A stretch of 64,000 nucleotides of DNA from Elusimicrobiaceae bacterium (GCA_017525025.1 JAFXUJ010000014.1:62001-126000); one strand, 5' to 3'; positions 54,440 through 63,628 are shown, counted from the first letter of the stretch. The notes: generated by a model from the letters alone, not told the origin. Made by a program: numbers and translations.

Positions 54440-54679
54440 CTATTTCTTTCTTGCACTAGGCATCCCCAACAAGTTACAGCTGATTCGGTACACCTCGGCG
54501 GTAACTCTTTCTAAGCGGTTGTATAGTCCCTCCTCGTCAGCTAATGAAATCAGTTCCCAATTCCTCGTCCGATACAGTCGCTTTTTACAAAGTTCAATAT
54601 ACCGGTGAATATAGGCCAATTCGCGCAAGGTCTTGTGACGCTTAGGATCCACCGACAGCAAACGCTCCTTATCGTTCAT
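54440..54679 (-). CDS. Small protein of unknown function under a structured leader
   Basis: 79 aa from the ATG at 54679, with AAGGAG at 8-nt spacing; an in-frame ATG at 54802 would put the terminator inside the coding region and is rejected. Charged and probably all-helical (PKRHKTLRELAYIHRYIELCKKRLY, then LYNRLERVTAEVYRISCNLL), with two Cys and a basic tail. No signal peptide or membrane segment. I do not recognise the family. It lies 36 nt after the second copy of the 205-nt leader. Confidence 0.75.
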   Translation of the reverse strand: MNDKERLLSVDPKRHKTLRELAYIHRYIELCKKRLYRTRNWELISLADEEGLYNRLERVTAEVYRISCNLLGMPSARKK

Positions 54680-54715
54680 AAACGCGCTCCTTGTCTTGAA
54701 ACCGCTGCTGCCCAT

Positions 54716-54920
54716 AAAAAAACGGCCGATACTATCAAGTCCACTCAATGTCTTAATAGTAACAGCCGTAGTCTGCCGCATAAAGCGGCAGACATTTGGC
54801 AAAACACGCCCAATGGATCAGATTGGTAATGTTGTGCCTCTACCGGCTATTTTTGGACTTGAGTGGAACTTTTGAATGCTTCAAAAGCACCCCGTATCGA
54901 ACATACGGCCCCAAAAACAG
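54716..54920 (-). ncRNA. Structured leader RNA with 3' terminator, copy 2
   Basis: Same 205-nt length and order as copy 1, read on the minus strand. CTGTTTTTGG (54920-54911); hairpin CCGTAT/ATACGG (54908-54892); an extra hairpin CTTTTGAA/TTCAAAAG (54887-54869); AGCCGGTA (54848-54841); hairpin GGCACAACA/TGTTTTGCC (54838-54798) with inner CCAAT/ATTGG. Then a 9-bp GTCTGCCGC/GCGGCAGAC hairpin (54793-54771), the TACGGCT strand (54770-54764), and a 14-bp terminator stem with one mismatch (54769-54756 with 54735-54722) and seven T. The AGCCGGTA/TACGGCT pairing has the same bulged G as copy 1 and again excludes the terminator stem. Confidence 0.75.
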
Positions 54921-54936
54921 TTTAAATTGTAAGAGT

Positions 54937-54965
54937 ATTGTATCAAAAACAACTCGGCTTATCAA
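54937..54965 (-). promoter_or_regulatory. Promoter of structured leader copy 2
   Basis: -35 TTGATA (54965-54960), 17-bp spacer, -10 TACAAT (54942-54937). The segment TTACAATTTAA (54932-54922) between -10 and leader matches the one before copy 1. Confidence 0.75.
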
Positions 54966-55021
54966 ATAACAAAAGTTCTCTACCCCTTGATAATTGCTAT
55001 AATTTTAGAAAGGAGTCAATT

Positions 55022-55957
55022 ATGGAACCTATTTCTACAACCGTTTCCGCTACTTTGTGGGTAGCCTTTTGGATTGTCGTAATAGCGGCCCTTTTTGTAG
55101 ATTTAACCGTACTTAATAAACACCACGGAAAAGTCTCCATGAAGGAAGCTGCCGTTATGGTAGGAGCGTGGATATCGCTAGCTGTTTTATTTGGCGGAGC
55201 AATTTGGCTTTTGGAAGGGCCGCACCACGCACTGGAATTTTACACCGGCTACATATTGGAATACTCTTTATCCGTTGATAATATGTTTGTATTCATTTTA
55301 ATCTTCGGTTATTTTGCTATTCCGCAAGCCTTACAACCCAAAGCCTTACTTTGGGGCGTGTTGGGAGCCGTCCTTTTACGCTTCGCCTTCATCTTCCTGG
55401 GGGTAAAACTTATTTCCTTGTTCTCCTGGACGATTTATGCTTTCGGGGCCTTGTTAATCTTTACCGCACTTAAAATGCTTTTTCAAAAAGAAGATGATAA
55501 ATTTGATCCGCAAAAATCAACAGCGCTTAAAGTTTTGCAAAAATTCTTTCCGCTCAAGACAGATTACCACGGAGAAAATTTCTTCGTGGTAGAAAATGCC
55601 AAACGGTTCGCTACCCCGCTCTTGGCTGCCGTTGTTGTAATAGAAATGTCCGACCTTATCTTTGCGGTGGATTCCATCCCGGCGGTACTATCCATTACGC
55701 AAGATACCTTTTTGGTTTATTCTTCCAATATCTTTGCCATTATCGGTTTGCGCTCGCTTTATTTTTTGCTATCGGGCATGGCCAACAAGTTCCCGTATCT
55801 CAAATACGGCATTTCCGTTATTTTGTTGTTTGTGGGCGCAAAAATGTTACTTTCCCATACGCTACCCGTACCGATTGCGGTCTCTTTAGGCGTAATTGTG
55901 GGCATTTTGGCCCTGTCTATACTGGCCAGTAAAATCTTTCCCCCCAAAACGGCCTAA
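55022..55957 (+). CDS. TerC/Alx-family integral membrane protein
   Basis: 311 aa from the ATG at 55022 (AAAGGAG upstream). About nine transmembrane helices with the family hallmarks YSLSVDNMFVFILIFGYF near 78-95 and MSDLIFAVDSIPAVLSIT near 205-222. Family members are linked to manganese export and metalation of secreted proteins. The upstream region (54966-55021) has a TATAAT near 55000 but no yybP-ykoY element. Confidence 0.9.
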   Translation: MEPISTTVSATLWVAFWIVVIAALFVDLTVLNKHHGKVSMKEAAVMVGAWISLAVLFGGAIWLLEGPHHALEFYTGYILEYSLSVDNMFVFILIFGYFAIPQALQPKALLWGVLGAVLLRFAFIFLGVKLISLFSWTIYAFGALLIFTALKMLFQKEDDKFDPQKSTALKVLQKFFPLKTDYHGENFFVVENAKRFATPLLAAVVVIEMSDLIFAVDSIPAVLSITQDTFLVYSSNIFAIIGLRSLYFLLSGMANKFPYLKYGISVILLFVGAKMLLSHTLPVPIAVSLGVIVGILALSILASKIFPPKTA

Positions 55958-56029
55958 AGCTAGACAGCTCGCTAATTATTTACTAAAATATAAAGGTAAA
56001 AAATTTATCTTGTTATAAGGAAGGAAACT

Positions 56030-56224
56030 ATGGCGTATAAATGTGCAGTATGTGGCAAAGCCCCGGTATCCGGCGGTTCTTACAGCCACTCCAACCTCAG
56101 AACGAAAAGAACGTTCAAACCGAACTTGCAGAAACAAAAAGTCGTGTTAGACGGCAAAACGCAAACGGCGTACGTCTGCGCAAACTGCATCAAGAGCGGT
56201 TTAGCTAAAAGACCGACCAAATAG
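56030..56224 (+). CDS. rpmB: Ribosomal protein bL28
   Basis: 64 aa. MAYKCAVCGKAP at the N-terminus with SGGSYSHSNLRTKRTFKPNLQ, the L28 core. Cysteines C5 and C8 plus a second CxxC (CANC) make this the zinc-binding (C+) form. Strong AAGGAAGG site. Confidence 0.95.
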   Translation: MAYKCAVCGKAPVSGGSYSHSNLRTKRTFKPNLQKQKVVLDGKTQTAYVCANCIKSGLAKRPTK

Positions 56225-56239
56225 TTCATTTTGCAATAA

Positions 56240-56276
56240 AAGCCCGCACGTGCTACCTTGCAGTGCGGGTTTTTTA
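56240..56276 (+). terminator. Terminator of rpmB
   Basis: CCCGCAC / GTGCGGG stem with a 13-base loop (containing GTGC/TGCA) followed by six T. Confidence 0.88.
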
Positions 56277-56300
56277 TAGAGAGGAGGCTGGCTTACGTTT

Positions 56301-58643
56301 GTGAAAAAGATTGCCGCAGTGGCACTAAGCTGTTTTGCTTTTTTTTCGTACGCGCGTGCGCAGGGAGCCGAACCGGCTGAATTAGACCCCAATGGCCCGT
56401 GGATGATTTGCAACGTGGCCGTGGATGGGTTAAAAAACATTCGCAAAAGAACCGTTACAAAAGCGGCTTCCGCTAAAAAAGGCGAAATGTATGACCGCTT
56501 GCAAGTATCCGAAGATATCCAGTCTATCTCTGCCTTAGGAAATTTTGACAGCGTAGAGATAGATATTTCCCCCATAGCCGGCACTCGTAAATCCAAAGAA
56601 GACAATACCGAAGAAACTTGCCACCGCCTTACCTATCTCGTAAAAGAAAAACCTATTTTTGATCACCTTTCCTACGAAGGGCGCAAACACCTGGGTAAAA
56701 ATGCTATCACGCAGGCCATGACGTTGAAACTCAAAGATCCTTTTAACGAGGTTAAACTCCAAGCCGATTTGGAACGTATCAAAACCAAATATGCCGAAAA
56801 AGGATACATCAGCGCTGACGTGAATTATGAATTAACCCGTCATGAAGATTTAGGAACGGTAGATGTTAAGCTGGTCATAACGGAAGGCCAACGGGTACGC
56901 GTGGGAGCCGTTAATTTAGACGGAGCCGAACAACTCCCCGCCAAAAAAATTATTAAAAAAGCATCCAACCGCCCCGGCAAAGTATTCAAACCGCAGAATT
57001 TACAAAAAGACTGGGTAAAAATGATGCTTTACGGACGCAACAAAGGGTATAGCGAGTTTAACCTTACGCAACCTGACGTCGCCTTTAGCGAAGACAAATC
57101 CAATGCCACCATTACGTACCACTTAACAGAAGGGCCGCAAGTAGATTTCGGTACCGTTACATTTGAAGGGAACAATGTTTTCACCCCCGAAGAATTACAA
57201 CAACAAATCTTCTTCCGGGAAGGCCACCGCTATAACCAAAAGGATTTTGACGACTCTCTAAACGCCATCCAAGAAGAATACGCAAATAAAGGCTATTTGC
57301 AAGCCCGTTTAAATCCGATTAAAGATATACAAGACGGAAAACTCAATTTAACAATTGATATTGCCGAAGGCCATATTTTCTACATTGATCACGTAGACGT
57401 GTCCGGCTATCAAAACACTAAAAAACACGTATTTACCCGCGAGTTATCCATCCACCCCGGGGATTTATATGATAATTCCAAAATCCGCCGCAGCCAAACC
57501 AAAATTTTAAATCTTGGGTTTATTAACGACGTACAGATCGACTTACAGCCCACTGCGGATCCGCAAAAAGTAGACTTGGATTTTAACGTGGTAGAAGGTC
57601 GCCCCGGAATGTTTACCGCCGGTGTAGCCATGAGCTCCATGGACGGATTATACGGAGAACTCTCCATCAATCATTTGAACCTGTTCGGCCGCGCCCAACG
57701 GCTTTCGTTGCGTACCATGTTCGGAAAGGAAATTTTAGATTATACCCTCAGTTGGTCTACTCCGTGGATCTACGACAAACCGACCTCGCTGGGAGTTGAC
57801 TTATTCAACACCCGCCGTTACCGCTCCTACGCTACGGACAACCAAGCCTATACCGAAAAGCGCATCGGCGGACGCTTGCGCGTTGGTCCGCGGTTCAATG
57901 ATGATATTTACCAACTTTCCTTCGGCTATTCGTTTGAAAACATTGATATTTATGACATCGATTCCGCCTATCAATGCCCCGGCCCCTATTGCTTGGAAGA
58001 AGGGACCACCAACCTTTCTACTTTCAGCACAGACTTTGCCATTGATACCCGTGATAACATGTGGGATCCTACCACCGGGTGGCGTAACTCACTGGGGTTA
58101 GCTTTAGCGGGTGGGCCCATTGGCGGAGATTTGGACTTGTGGTACCTCAACGCCCGCTCTATTTTTAACTATACCGTGTGGAATATCGGCGGGAATTACC
58201 CGGTCGTATTTGTGTTATCTAACAAATTCGGATCCGTAAAACCGTATGGCCGCACCCATGAAGTGCCTTTCTATGAAAAGTTCTTCTTGGGAGGTGCCGA
58301 TACCATCCGCGGATATGAACGTGCCGGAGAAGTAGGCCCCGAATACGGCGGTACCATGTACTACGTAATGAATGCGGAATTGCGCTTCCCGTTGGCCCGC
58401 GAAGGACGGCGCAATATGGCGCAGTTCGCCTTCTTTTTTGACCTAGGAAACTCGTGGAACCATTTTGACGATTTGGATTTCTCTTTGGGCCCGAACGAAA
58501 ATCAATTTAAGGCCGGCGTCGGGGTAGGATTGCGCTTTACCACACCTTCGTTGCCGATCCGCATTGACTGGGGGTACGGTTTGAATCACCGCCAGAACGA
58601 AGACAGATCACATTTCTACTTCAACATCTCAAACATGATGTAG
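56301..58643 (+). CDS. bamA: Outer-membrane protein assembly factor BamA
   Basis: 780 aa. Signal peptide ending YARA|QG, then five POTRA domains (about 35-430; for example NVAVDGLKNIRKRTV, FDHLSYEGRKHLGKNAI, VRVGAVNLDGAEQLP, VDFGTVTFEGNNVFT, IDHVDVSGYQNTKKHVF). A C-terminal 16-strand barrel follows with FFLGGADTIRGYE (conserved loop 6 RGY) and GVGVGLRFTTPSLPIRIDWGYGL. It inserts barrel proteins. The start is GTG at 56301; the GAGGAGG site is about 13 nt away, rather far. Head of the bamA-to-lpxI block. Confidence 0.95.
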   Translation: MKKIAAVALSCFAFFSYARAQGAEPAELDPNGPWMICNVAVDGLKNIRKRTVTKAASAKKGEMYDRLQVSEDIQSISALGNFDSVEIDISPIAGTRKSKEDNTEETCHRLTYLVKEKPIFDHLSYEGRKHLGKNAITQAMTLKLKDPFNEVKLQADLERIKTKYAEKGYISADVNYELTRHEDLGTVDVKLVITEGQRVRVGAVNLDGAEQLPAKKIIKKASNRPGKVFKPQNLQKDWVKMMLYGRNKGYSEFNLTQPDVAFSEDKSNATITYHLTEGPQVDFGTVTFEGNNVFTPEELQQQIFFREGHRYNQKDFDDSLNAIQEEYANKGYLQARLNPIKDIQDGKLNLTIDIAEGHIFYIDHVDVSGYQNTKKHVFTRELSIHPGDLYDNSKIRRSQTKILNLGFINDVQIDLQPTADPQKVDLDFNVVEGRPGMFTAGVAMSSMDGLYGELSINHLNLFGRAQRLSLRTMFGKEILDYTLSWSTPWIYDKPTSLGVDLFNTRRYRSYATDNQAYTEKRIGGRLRVGPRFNDDIYQLSFGYSFENIDIYDIDSAYQCPGPYCLEEGTTNLSTFSTDFAIDTRDNMWDPTTGWRNSLGLALAGGPIGGDLDLWYLNARSIFNYTVWNIGGNYPVVFVLSNKFGSVKPYGRTHEVPFYEKFFLGGADTIRGYERAGEVGPEYGGTMYYVMNAELRFPLAREGRRNMAQFAFFFDLGNSWNHFDDLDFSLGPNENQFKAGVGVGLRFTTPSLPIRIDWGYGLNHRQNEDRSHFYFNISNMM

Positions 58644-58650
58644 GAGTTGT

Positions 58651-59553
58651 ATGTATAAAAGATTGACCAGTTTGGCAGCTATTTTAATAACTAGCACGGT
58701 GTTTGCCCAACAACAAATCCCGGCGCAAGATACCCTTTCTGCCGAAGAATCCGCTGCCGTAGCAGCTATCCTGGCCAAACACAATGCCGAACAAAAAGCG
58801 TCTGCTACGGAAAAATTAGTCGCCCCGGAGGCAGCAAAAAAAGAAGCCGCGGCCCAAGTACTCCCGCCCGCGCAGCTCCCGGACACGGACGCCCAAGAAG
58901 AAACCGTCAGCACCAAATGTTTGCCGGTCGCTTTTATAGATATAGATGCCGCTTTTAACGAACATCCGCGCACCGTAGCTGTTAAAGAGCAAATCCGTTT
59001 AAAAATTTTATCCAAAGAAGAAGAAGTCCAACAGGCCAAACAAACTATTGAATCTTTGGCACAAGAAAACGCCCGGCTCTCCGGCGAGCTGCGTGCACTC
59101 AAACCCTTCTACGAACGGATTGTTGTAGAACCTACGCAACTTTTGCCCCGCGTGCAAGAACCGGCCGACACTTTATTATTGGGCAATTTGCTCAACCGCC
59201 TTACTTTTTCCCGCGCGGAGGTGCTGGCTGCCAGCCCGTTGGATACACCCAAGCGATTACAACAAATTACGACGCGCATAGCGGCCAATAAAAAAACCAT
59301 TGCGGAGCGTAATTTCTTTATTGATAATTACAAGTATGCCACCCGCGAAGAAATCTTAACGCTGGAAAAGAAAGAAGTAACCGAAATCTTGCAAGATATT
59401 TATACAGAAATAAAATCGTTCGCCCAAAAAAGAAATATCGGCGTCGTAGTGCGCAAAGATGAAATTCTTTACGGGGCCAACCCGGTAAACGTAACCAAAG
59501 ATTTTATAAACCGGTTAAAAAAATCAAAAAAATACCGCAAGCGCGGTAATTAG
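58651..59553 (+). CDS. OmpH/Skp-like periplasmic chaperone
   Basis: 300 aa. Signal peptide ending VFA|QQ, an Ala/Glu-rich segment, then the Skp start strand (LPVAFIDIDAAFNEHPRTVAVKEQIRLKILS) and a coiled coil of about 110-150, with a second helical region and a terminal strand (IGVVVRKDEILYGANPVNVTKDFINRL). Longer than E. coli Skp (161 aa), with an insert near 155-200. It holds unfolded outer-membrane proteins. 7 bp after bamA, 9 bp before lpxD, the classical order. Confidence 0.85.
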   Translation: MYKRLTSLAAILITSTVFAQQQIPAQDTLSAEESAAVAAILAKHNAEQKASATEKLVAPEAAKKEAAAQVLPPAQLPDTDAQEETVSTKCLPVAFIDIDAAFNEHPRTVAVKEQIRLKILSKEEEVQQAKQTIESLAQENARLSGELRALKPFYERIVVEPTQLLPRVQEPADTLLLGNLLNRLTFSRAEVLAASPLDTPKRLQQITTRIAANKKTIAERNFFIDNYKYATREEILTLEKKEVTEILQDIYTEIKSFAQKRNIGVVVRKDEILYGANPVNVTKDFINRLKKSKKYRKRGN

Positions 59554-59562
59554 AGGTGTTCC

Positions 59563-60639
59563 ATGTTACCATTATCCATTGCTGAAATTGCCAAAATCAC
59601 CGGAGCCGAAACAACCGCTCCGGCCGATACGAAAATTACGGCTTTGTGTGCGTTGGACGACGCCCAACCCGGCGGCATTTGCTATCTAACTTCGTTAGAA
59701 AAAACGGATTTATTGCGCGAGTTGAAAGCCGCCGCCGTCATCTTACCGTTGGCTGCCAAAGACAAAGAAATCCCTTTCTCCGGAGCAAAACTGTACGCCC
59801 AAAATCCCGAATGGTCTTTTATTCTGCTTATGAAACACCTGGACAATGCCCGTCCCAAACACACACCGGGCATTCACCCCACTGCGGTTATTAGCTCAAA
59901 GGCTAAACTGGGGGCCAACGTATCTGTCGGTGCATATACCGTCATTGAAGATGACGTTACCATCGGGGATAATACCGTTATTTTTCCCCAATGTTACATA
60001 GGGAAAAATGTATCCATTGGTAAAAATTGTTACATTTATCCGCAAGTGGTCATCCGGGAAGATTGTATCTTAAAGGATCACGTTATCTTGCAAGCCGGAG
60101 CCAGTATCGGGGCCGACGGTTTTGGGTTTACTTTCCATGAAGGTCGCCACCAAAAAATCCCCCAGATCGGCAACGTAGTATTAGGCAACGATGTGGAAAT
60201 ACAGGCCAATGCATGCGTGGACCGCGCTAAAATTTCCAGCACGATAATCGGTGATAATACCAAAATTGATAACTTGGTCCAGGTCGGCCACAATGTGCAC
60301 GTGGGCCAAAGCAGCATTTTCTGCGCGCAAGTAGGTATTGCCGGTTCAACCGAAATCGGCAACGGGGTTATCTTAGCCGGACAAGTCGGTCTGGCAGGAC
60401 ACATGAAAGTAGGAGACCAAGCCCAAGTGGGGGCACAATCCGGTGTGGTAGGATCTTTACCCGGCGGTAAAAAGTACCTGGGTTACCCGGCCGTGGAACA
60501 AAAAGAAGCGTTTAAGCAAATGGCCACCGTAGCTAAATTGCCGGAAATATATAAAGAATTTAAACAACTAAAAAAACAACTCCAAGAAACGGAAAAACTG
60601 TCCTTTTGGGGTAAACTTAAAAAAGTGTTAGGACGTTAA
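59563..60639 (+). CDS. lpxD: UDP-3-O-acylglucosamine N-acyltransferase LpxD
   Basis: 358 aa. An N-terminal uridine-binding domain (SIAEIAKITGAE) is followed by a left-handed beta-helix of hexapeptide repeats (ISSKAKLGANVSVGAYTVIEDDVTIGD) with the catalytic His in LVQVGHNVHVG. A coiled C-terminal tail follows. Third acylation step of lipid A. 2 bp before lpxC. Confidence 0.95.
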   Translation: MLPLSIAEIAKITGAETTAPADTKITALCALDDAQPGGICYLTSLEKTDLLRELKAAAVILPLAAKDKEIPFSGAKLYAQNPEWSFILLMKHLDNARPKHTPGIHPTAVISSKAKLGANVSVGAYTVIEDDVTIGDNTVIFPQCYIGKNVSIGKNCYIYPQVVIREDCILKDHVILQAGASIGADGFGFTFHEGRHQKIPQIGNVVLGNDVEIQANACVDRAKISSTIIGDNTKIDNLVQVGHNVHVGQSSIFCAQVGIAGSTEIGNGVILAGQVGLAGHMKVGDQAQVGAQSGVVGSLPGGKKYLGYPAVEQKEAFKQMATVAKLPEIYKEFKQLKKQLQETEKLSFWGKLKKVLGR

Positions 60640-60641
60640 CT

Positions 60642-61466
60642 ATGCGCAAAACCCTTACAACCGCAACGACTATTAAGGGCATTGGCCTTCACACCGGTCA
60701 ACCCGTTACTATGACCTTTAAGCCGGCCGAAAACGGCATTACCTTTTTACGCACGGATCTCCCCGATGCTAAACCGATTGTAGCAGATGTATATCACGTG
60801 GGCTCTACCTTGCGCGGTACAAATCTCAAAAATGAAACCGCAGAAGTCTGCACGGTAGAGCATGCCCTGTCTGCCTTACATGCACTGGGTATTACAGACG
60901 TAGCCGTGGAAATGGACGGCCCTGAACCCCCGGTAACGGACGGTGCAAGCGACGAATATGTAGATGCCTTTTTAACCGTCGGTTTGCGGGAATTATCTAC
61001 CGAACAACCCGTGCTGAATATTACCCGCAAAATTACGTACTCCAGCGGGAATATTGAATACAGTGCCGAACCGGCGGACAAACTAACCTTTACTTTTGTA
61101 TACGAACACAAACATCCGCTCGTTTCACATTTGGAATATACCCTTGAATTCACCCCGGACAATTACATCCATCAAATAGCCCGCGCCCGCACTTTCGGCT
61201 TTGAAGAAGAAATGGCCTTTTTACGGGAACACGGCTTAGCCAAAGGCGGCAATTTACAAAATGCGGTAATCATTGGCAAAGACCGCTTTTTAAACGAGCG
61301 ACGCTACCCCGATGAGATGGTACGCCATAAATTACTGGACTTAATAGGGGACATCAGCTTGACCGCTCATAAATTGCCCCCACTCAAAATCACTTGCCGC
61401 TGTGGCGGACACAAACACAACGCAATTTTTGCTAAAATTTTGCTAGATAACCGGGAGGGCAAATGA
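60642..61466 (+). CDS. lpxC: UDP-3-O-acyl-N-acetylglucosamine deacetylase LpxC
   Basis: 274 aa, a little short (about 300 typical). IKGIGLHTGQPV at the N-terminus; zinc ligands His in EHALSALHALG, and His and Asp in HKLLDLIGD; catalytic His in CGGHKHN near the C-terminus. First committed step of lipid A. It overlaps fabZ by 4 bp. Confidence 0.95.
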   Translation: MRKTLTTATTIKGIGLHTGQPVTMTFKPAENGITFLRTDLPDAKPIVADVYHVGSTLRGTNLKNETAEVCTVEHALSALHALGITDVAVEMDGPEPPVTDGASDEYVDAFLTVGLRELSTEQPVLNITRKITYSSGNIEYSAEPADKLTFTFVYEHKHPLVSHLEYTLEFTPDNYIHQIARARTFGFEEEMAFLREHGLAKGGNLQNAVIIGKDRFLNERRYPDEMVRHKLLDLIGDISLTAHKLPPLKITCRCGGHKHNAIFAKILLDNREGK

Positions 61467-61951
61467 GCGTAAAATCAACTTCTTTAAAAAACTTTTTATC
61501 GCTCCCTGTGCAAGCTACGTATGGCTTAAATCAAATTAAGGCCAACATCCCGCACCGCGAACCTTTTCTATTTGTGGATGAGGTACGCTTGTTGGAATCC
61601 CGCAAGAAATATATTGGGGTCTATCGCTTACGGCCGGATGAATATTTTTTCAAAGGGCACTTCCCCAATCGGCCCGTTATGCCGGGAGTGCTGATTATAG
61701 AAAGCATGTCCCAATCTTTCGGCGGGGCCGTGATGAACGATGTAATCAACGGAACGAAAACCCTTCCCCTTTTTTTAAGTATTGAAACAGCTAAATTCCG
61801 CGGCATGGTGCAACCCGGCGACACGTTGGAAATGCCCATTCAAATTTTGCGTTTGGGACGCATTTCCAAAATATACAGTGAAGCCTATGTAAACGGAAAG
61901 CTATGCGCACAAGCTGCTCTAAATTTTATTTTAGGAGATAACCCTGCATGA
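61463..61951 (+). CDS. fabZ: 3-hydroxyacyl-ACP dehydratase FabZ
   Basis: 162 aa. Single hot-dog domain: IPHREPFLFVDEV, catalytic His in KGHFPNRPVMPGVLIIE and Glu in ESMSQSFGG. An N-terminal extension of about 25 residues. It supplies and shares 3-hydroxyacyl-ACP with the Lpx acyltransferases, hence its position between lpxC and lpxA (4-bp overlaps on both sides). Confidence 0.94.
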   Translation: MSVKSTSLKNFLSLPVQATYGLNQIKANIPHREPFLFVDEVRLLESRKKYIGVYRLRPDEYFFKGHFPNRPVMPGVLIIESMSQSFGGAVMNDVINGTKTLPLFLSIETAKFRGMVQPGDTLEMPIQILRLGRISKIYSEAYVNGKLCAQAALNFILGDNPA

Positions 61952-62745
61952 CTAACATTCATCCCACTGCTATAATTGACCCCTCTGCCAAAATTGACCC
62001 GTCTACCGTTGTTGGTCCTTATACCATCATCGGCCAAGATGTGGTTATTGGCAAGAACAATAAAATTGGCCCCTATTGCGTGATTGAAAACACCACCATG
62101 GGCGACGGCAACGAACTTATTGCCAGTGCTTTTATCGGTGTAAAGCCGCAAGATTTGTCTTATAAAGACGAACACACCCGCGTTGTACTGGGAAACGGCA
62201 ATAAAATCCGCGAATGCGTTACCATTCACCGCTCTACCAAAGTGGACGTCCCCACTACGGTAGGCAACAATTGCTTATTGATGGCTAATTCGCACGTAGC
62301 ACATGATTGCCATTTGGGCAACAACATCATCATGGCCAACAGCACGGCCGTAGCCGGACACGTTACCATTGAAGACCGGGCCGTTATTTCGGGCCTCATC
62401 GGAATCCACCAATTTTCCCGAATCGGTACCATGGCCATGCTTTCCGGTGGCTCCATGGTACACCAGGATATTCCCCCCTATTGCATGTCTCAAGGGGCCC
62501 GCGCCAGACTCGTGGGAATTAACCTTGTCGGTTTACGCCGCAACGGCTTATCAAAAGAAACCATCCTGGCCATTAAACGCGCCTATAAAACGTTGTTCCG
62601 CAGTGGGCTGCTTCTCAAAGAAGCCATCGCCCAAATAGAGGCCGAAAAGCCTTGCCCGGAAGTACAACATTTGCTCGATTTTTGCAAAAATTCTGCACGC
62701 GGAATTGTAGCAGCTAAACGAAGCATGAGAGAAAATGACGACTAA
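61948..62745 (+). CDS. lpxA: UDP-N-acetylglucosamine acyltransferase LpxA
   Basis: 265 aa. Hexapeptide-repeat beta-helix from the first residues (IHPTAIIDPSAKIDPSTVVGPYTIIG), catalytic His in MANSHVAHDCHLGN, RECVTIHRST, and a C-terminal helical domain with NLVGLRRNGLS. First acylation of lipid A. It overlaps lpxI by 11 bp. Confidence 0.95.
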   Translation: MTNIHPTAIIDPSAKIDPSTVVGPYTIIGQDVVIGKNNKIGPYCVIENTTMGDGNELIASAFIGVKPQDLSYKDEHTRVVLGNGNKIRECVTIHRSTKVDVPTTVGNNCLLMANSHVAHDCHLGNNIIMANSTAVAGHVTIEDRAVISGLIGIHQFSRIGTMAMLSGGSMVHQDIPPYCMSQGARARLVGINLVGLRRNGLSKETILAIKRAYKTLFRSGLLLKEAIAQIEAEKPCPEVQHLLDFCKNSARGIVAAKRSMRENDD

Positions 62746-63559
62746 AAAAATAGGGCTCATTGCCGGCGAAGGGAAAATGCCCGTCTATATTGCCCAAAAA
62801 GCAACCGCCAAAGGGTACGAGGTGGTGGTAGCCGGGATCAAAGGAAACGCGACCGCAAGCGATTACCCAAACGTATACATGTTTAAAGTGTTTCGCTTAG
62901 GGCAGTTGGGCGCGGCTATTGAATATTTTAAAAATAACAACATTACCCGCGTGATTATGGCCGGGCGCGTGCAACACACGTCCATATTTTCCAACATTGT
63001 GCCGGATTTGCGGGGTGCCAAGTTTTTAACTACCTTAAAAACCATGCAACCCAAAGATATTCTTTCTCGCGTAATTAACGAGTTCAAAAAGGACGGCATT
63101 GAGTTTGCCAACTCCGCATCTTTTTTGGAGGATTTCCTACCGAAAAAAGGCGTGCTTTCAGCCCGCAAACCGACCGAAGAAGAACAAAAAGTGATTGAGT
63201 TCGGTTTTCAAACCGCTAAGAAAATTGCCGGCATGGACATTGGATTAACCTGTGTGGTCAGCCAGCAAGCCGTTATCGCGGTGGAAGGCATGGAGGGTAC
63301 GGACCGTTGCATTTTACGAGCCGGGGAACTGGTACGTGAAAGTGCCGAAAAGAAAAATGCGGTAGCCGTCGTGAAAGTGGCCCGCCCCAATCAAGATAAC
63401 CGTTACGACTTGCCTGTTATCGGCAAGGGAACCATAGAAAGTTTGGTTAAAGCCGGGTTTACCGTGCTAGCTTTTGAGGCCGAAAAAACATTAGTCATGG
63501 ATTTGGAAGAAGTCATTAAATTAGCCGACAAACACAAAATCTGTCTGTGCGCGGTGTAA
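62735..63559 (+). CDS. lpxI: UDP-2,3-diacylglucosamine pyrophosphatase LpxI
   Basis: 274 aa, the DUF1009/LpxI family. IGLIAGEGKMPVYIAQKATAKGYEVV at the N-terminus, then RVIMAGRV, ILSRVINEFKKDGIEF, QQAVIAVEGMEGTDRCILRAGEL and KVARPNQDNRYDLPVIGKGTIESL. LpxI replaces the metallo-enzyme LpxH in many bacteria; no lpxB is present in the window. Confidence 0.95.
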   Translation: MTTKKIGLIAGEGKMPVYIAQKATAKGYEVVVAGIKGNATASDYPNVYMFKVFRLGQLGAAIEYFKNNNITRVIMAGRVQHTSIFSNIVPDLRGAKFLTTLKTMQPKDILSRVINEFKKDGIEFANSASFLEDFLPKKGVLSARKPTEEEQKVIEFGFQTAKKIAGMDIGLTCVVSQQAVIAVEGMEGTDRCILRAGELVRESAEKKNAVAVVKVARPNQDNRYDLPVIGKGTIESLVKAGFTVLAFEAEKTLVMDLEEVIKLADKHKICLCAV

Positions 63560-63581
63560 AACCACGCCCTTTCCTTTCCGC

Positions 63582-63611
63582 GAACCCGCTTCTATCGGCG
63601 GGTTTTATTTT
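63582..63611 (+). terminator. Terminator of the bamA-lpxI block
   Basis: AACCCGC / GCGGGTT stem followed by TTATTTTG. Confidence 0.85.
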
Positions 63612-63628
63612 GTCTCTCATCATTTGTC

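Noticed and set aside
54680-54802. N-terminal extension of the small orphan protein to 54802
   Set aside because: It reads through the terminator stem and T run; the ATG at 54679 has a good ribosome binding site.
54966-55021. yybP-ykoY manganese riboswitch before the TerC/Alx gene
   Set aside because: The gap is short and shows none of the conserved elements; only a TATAAT and a ribosome binding site are present.
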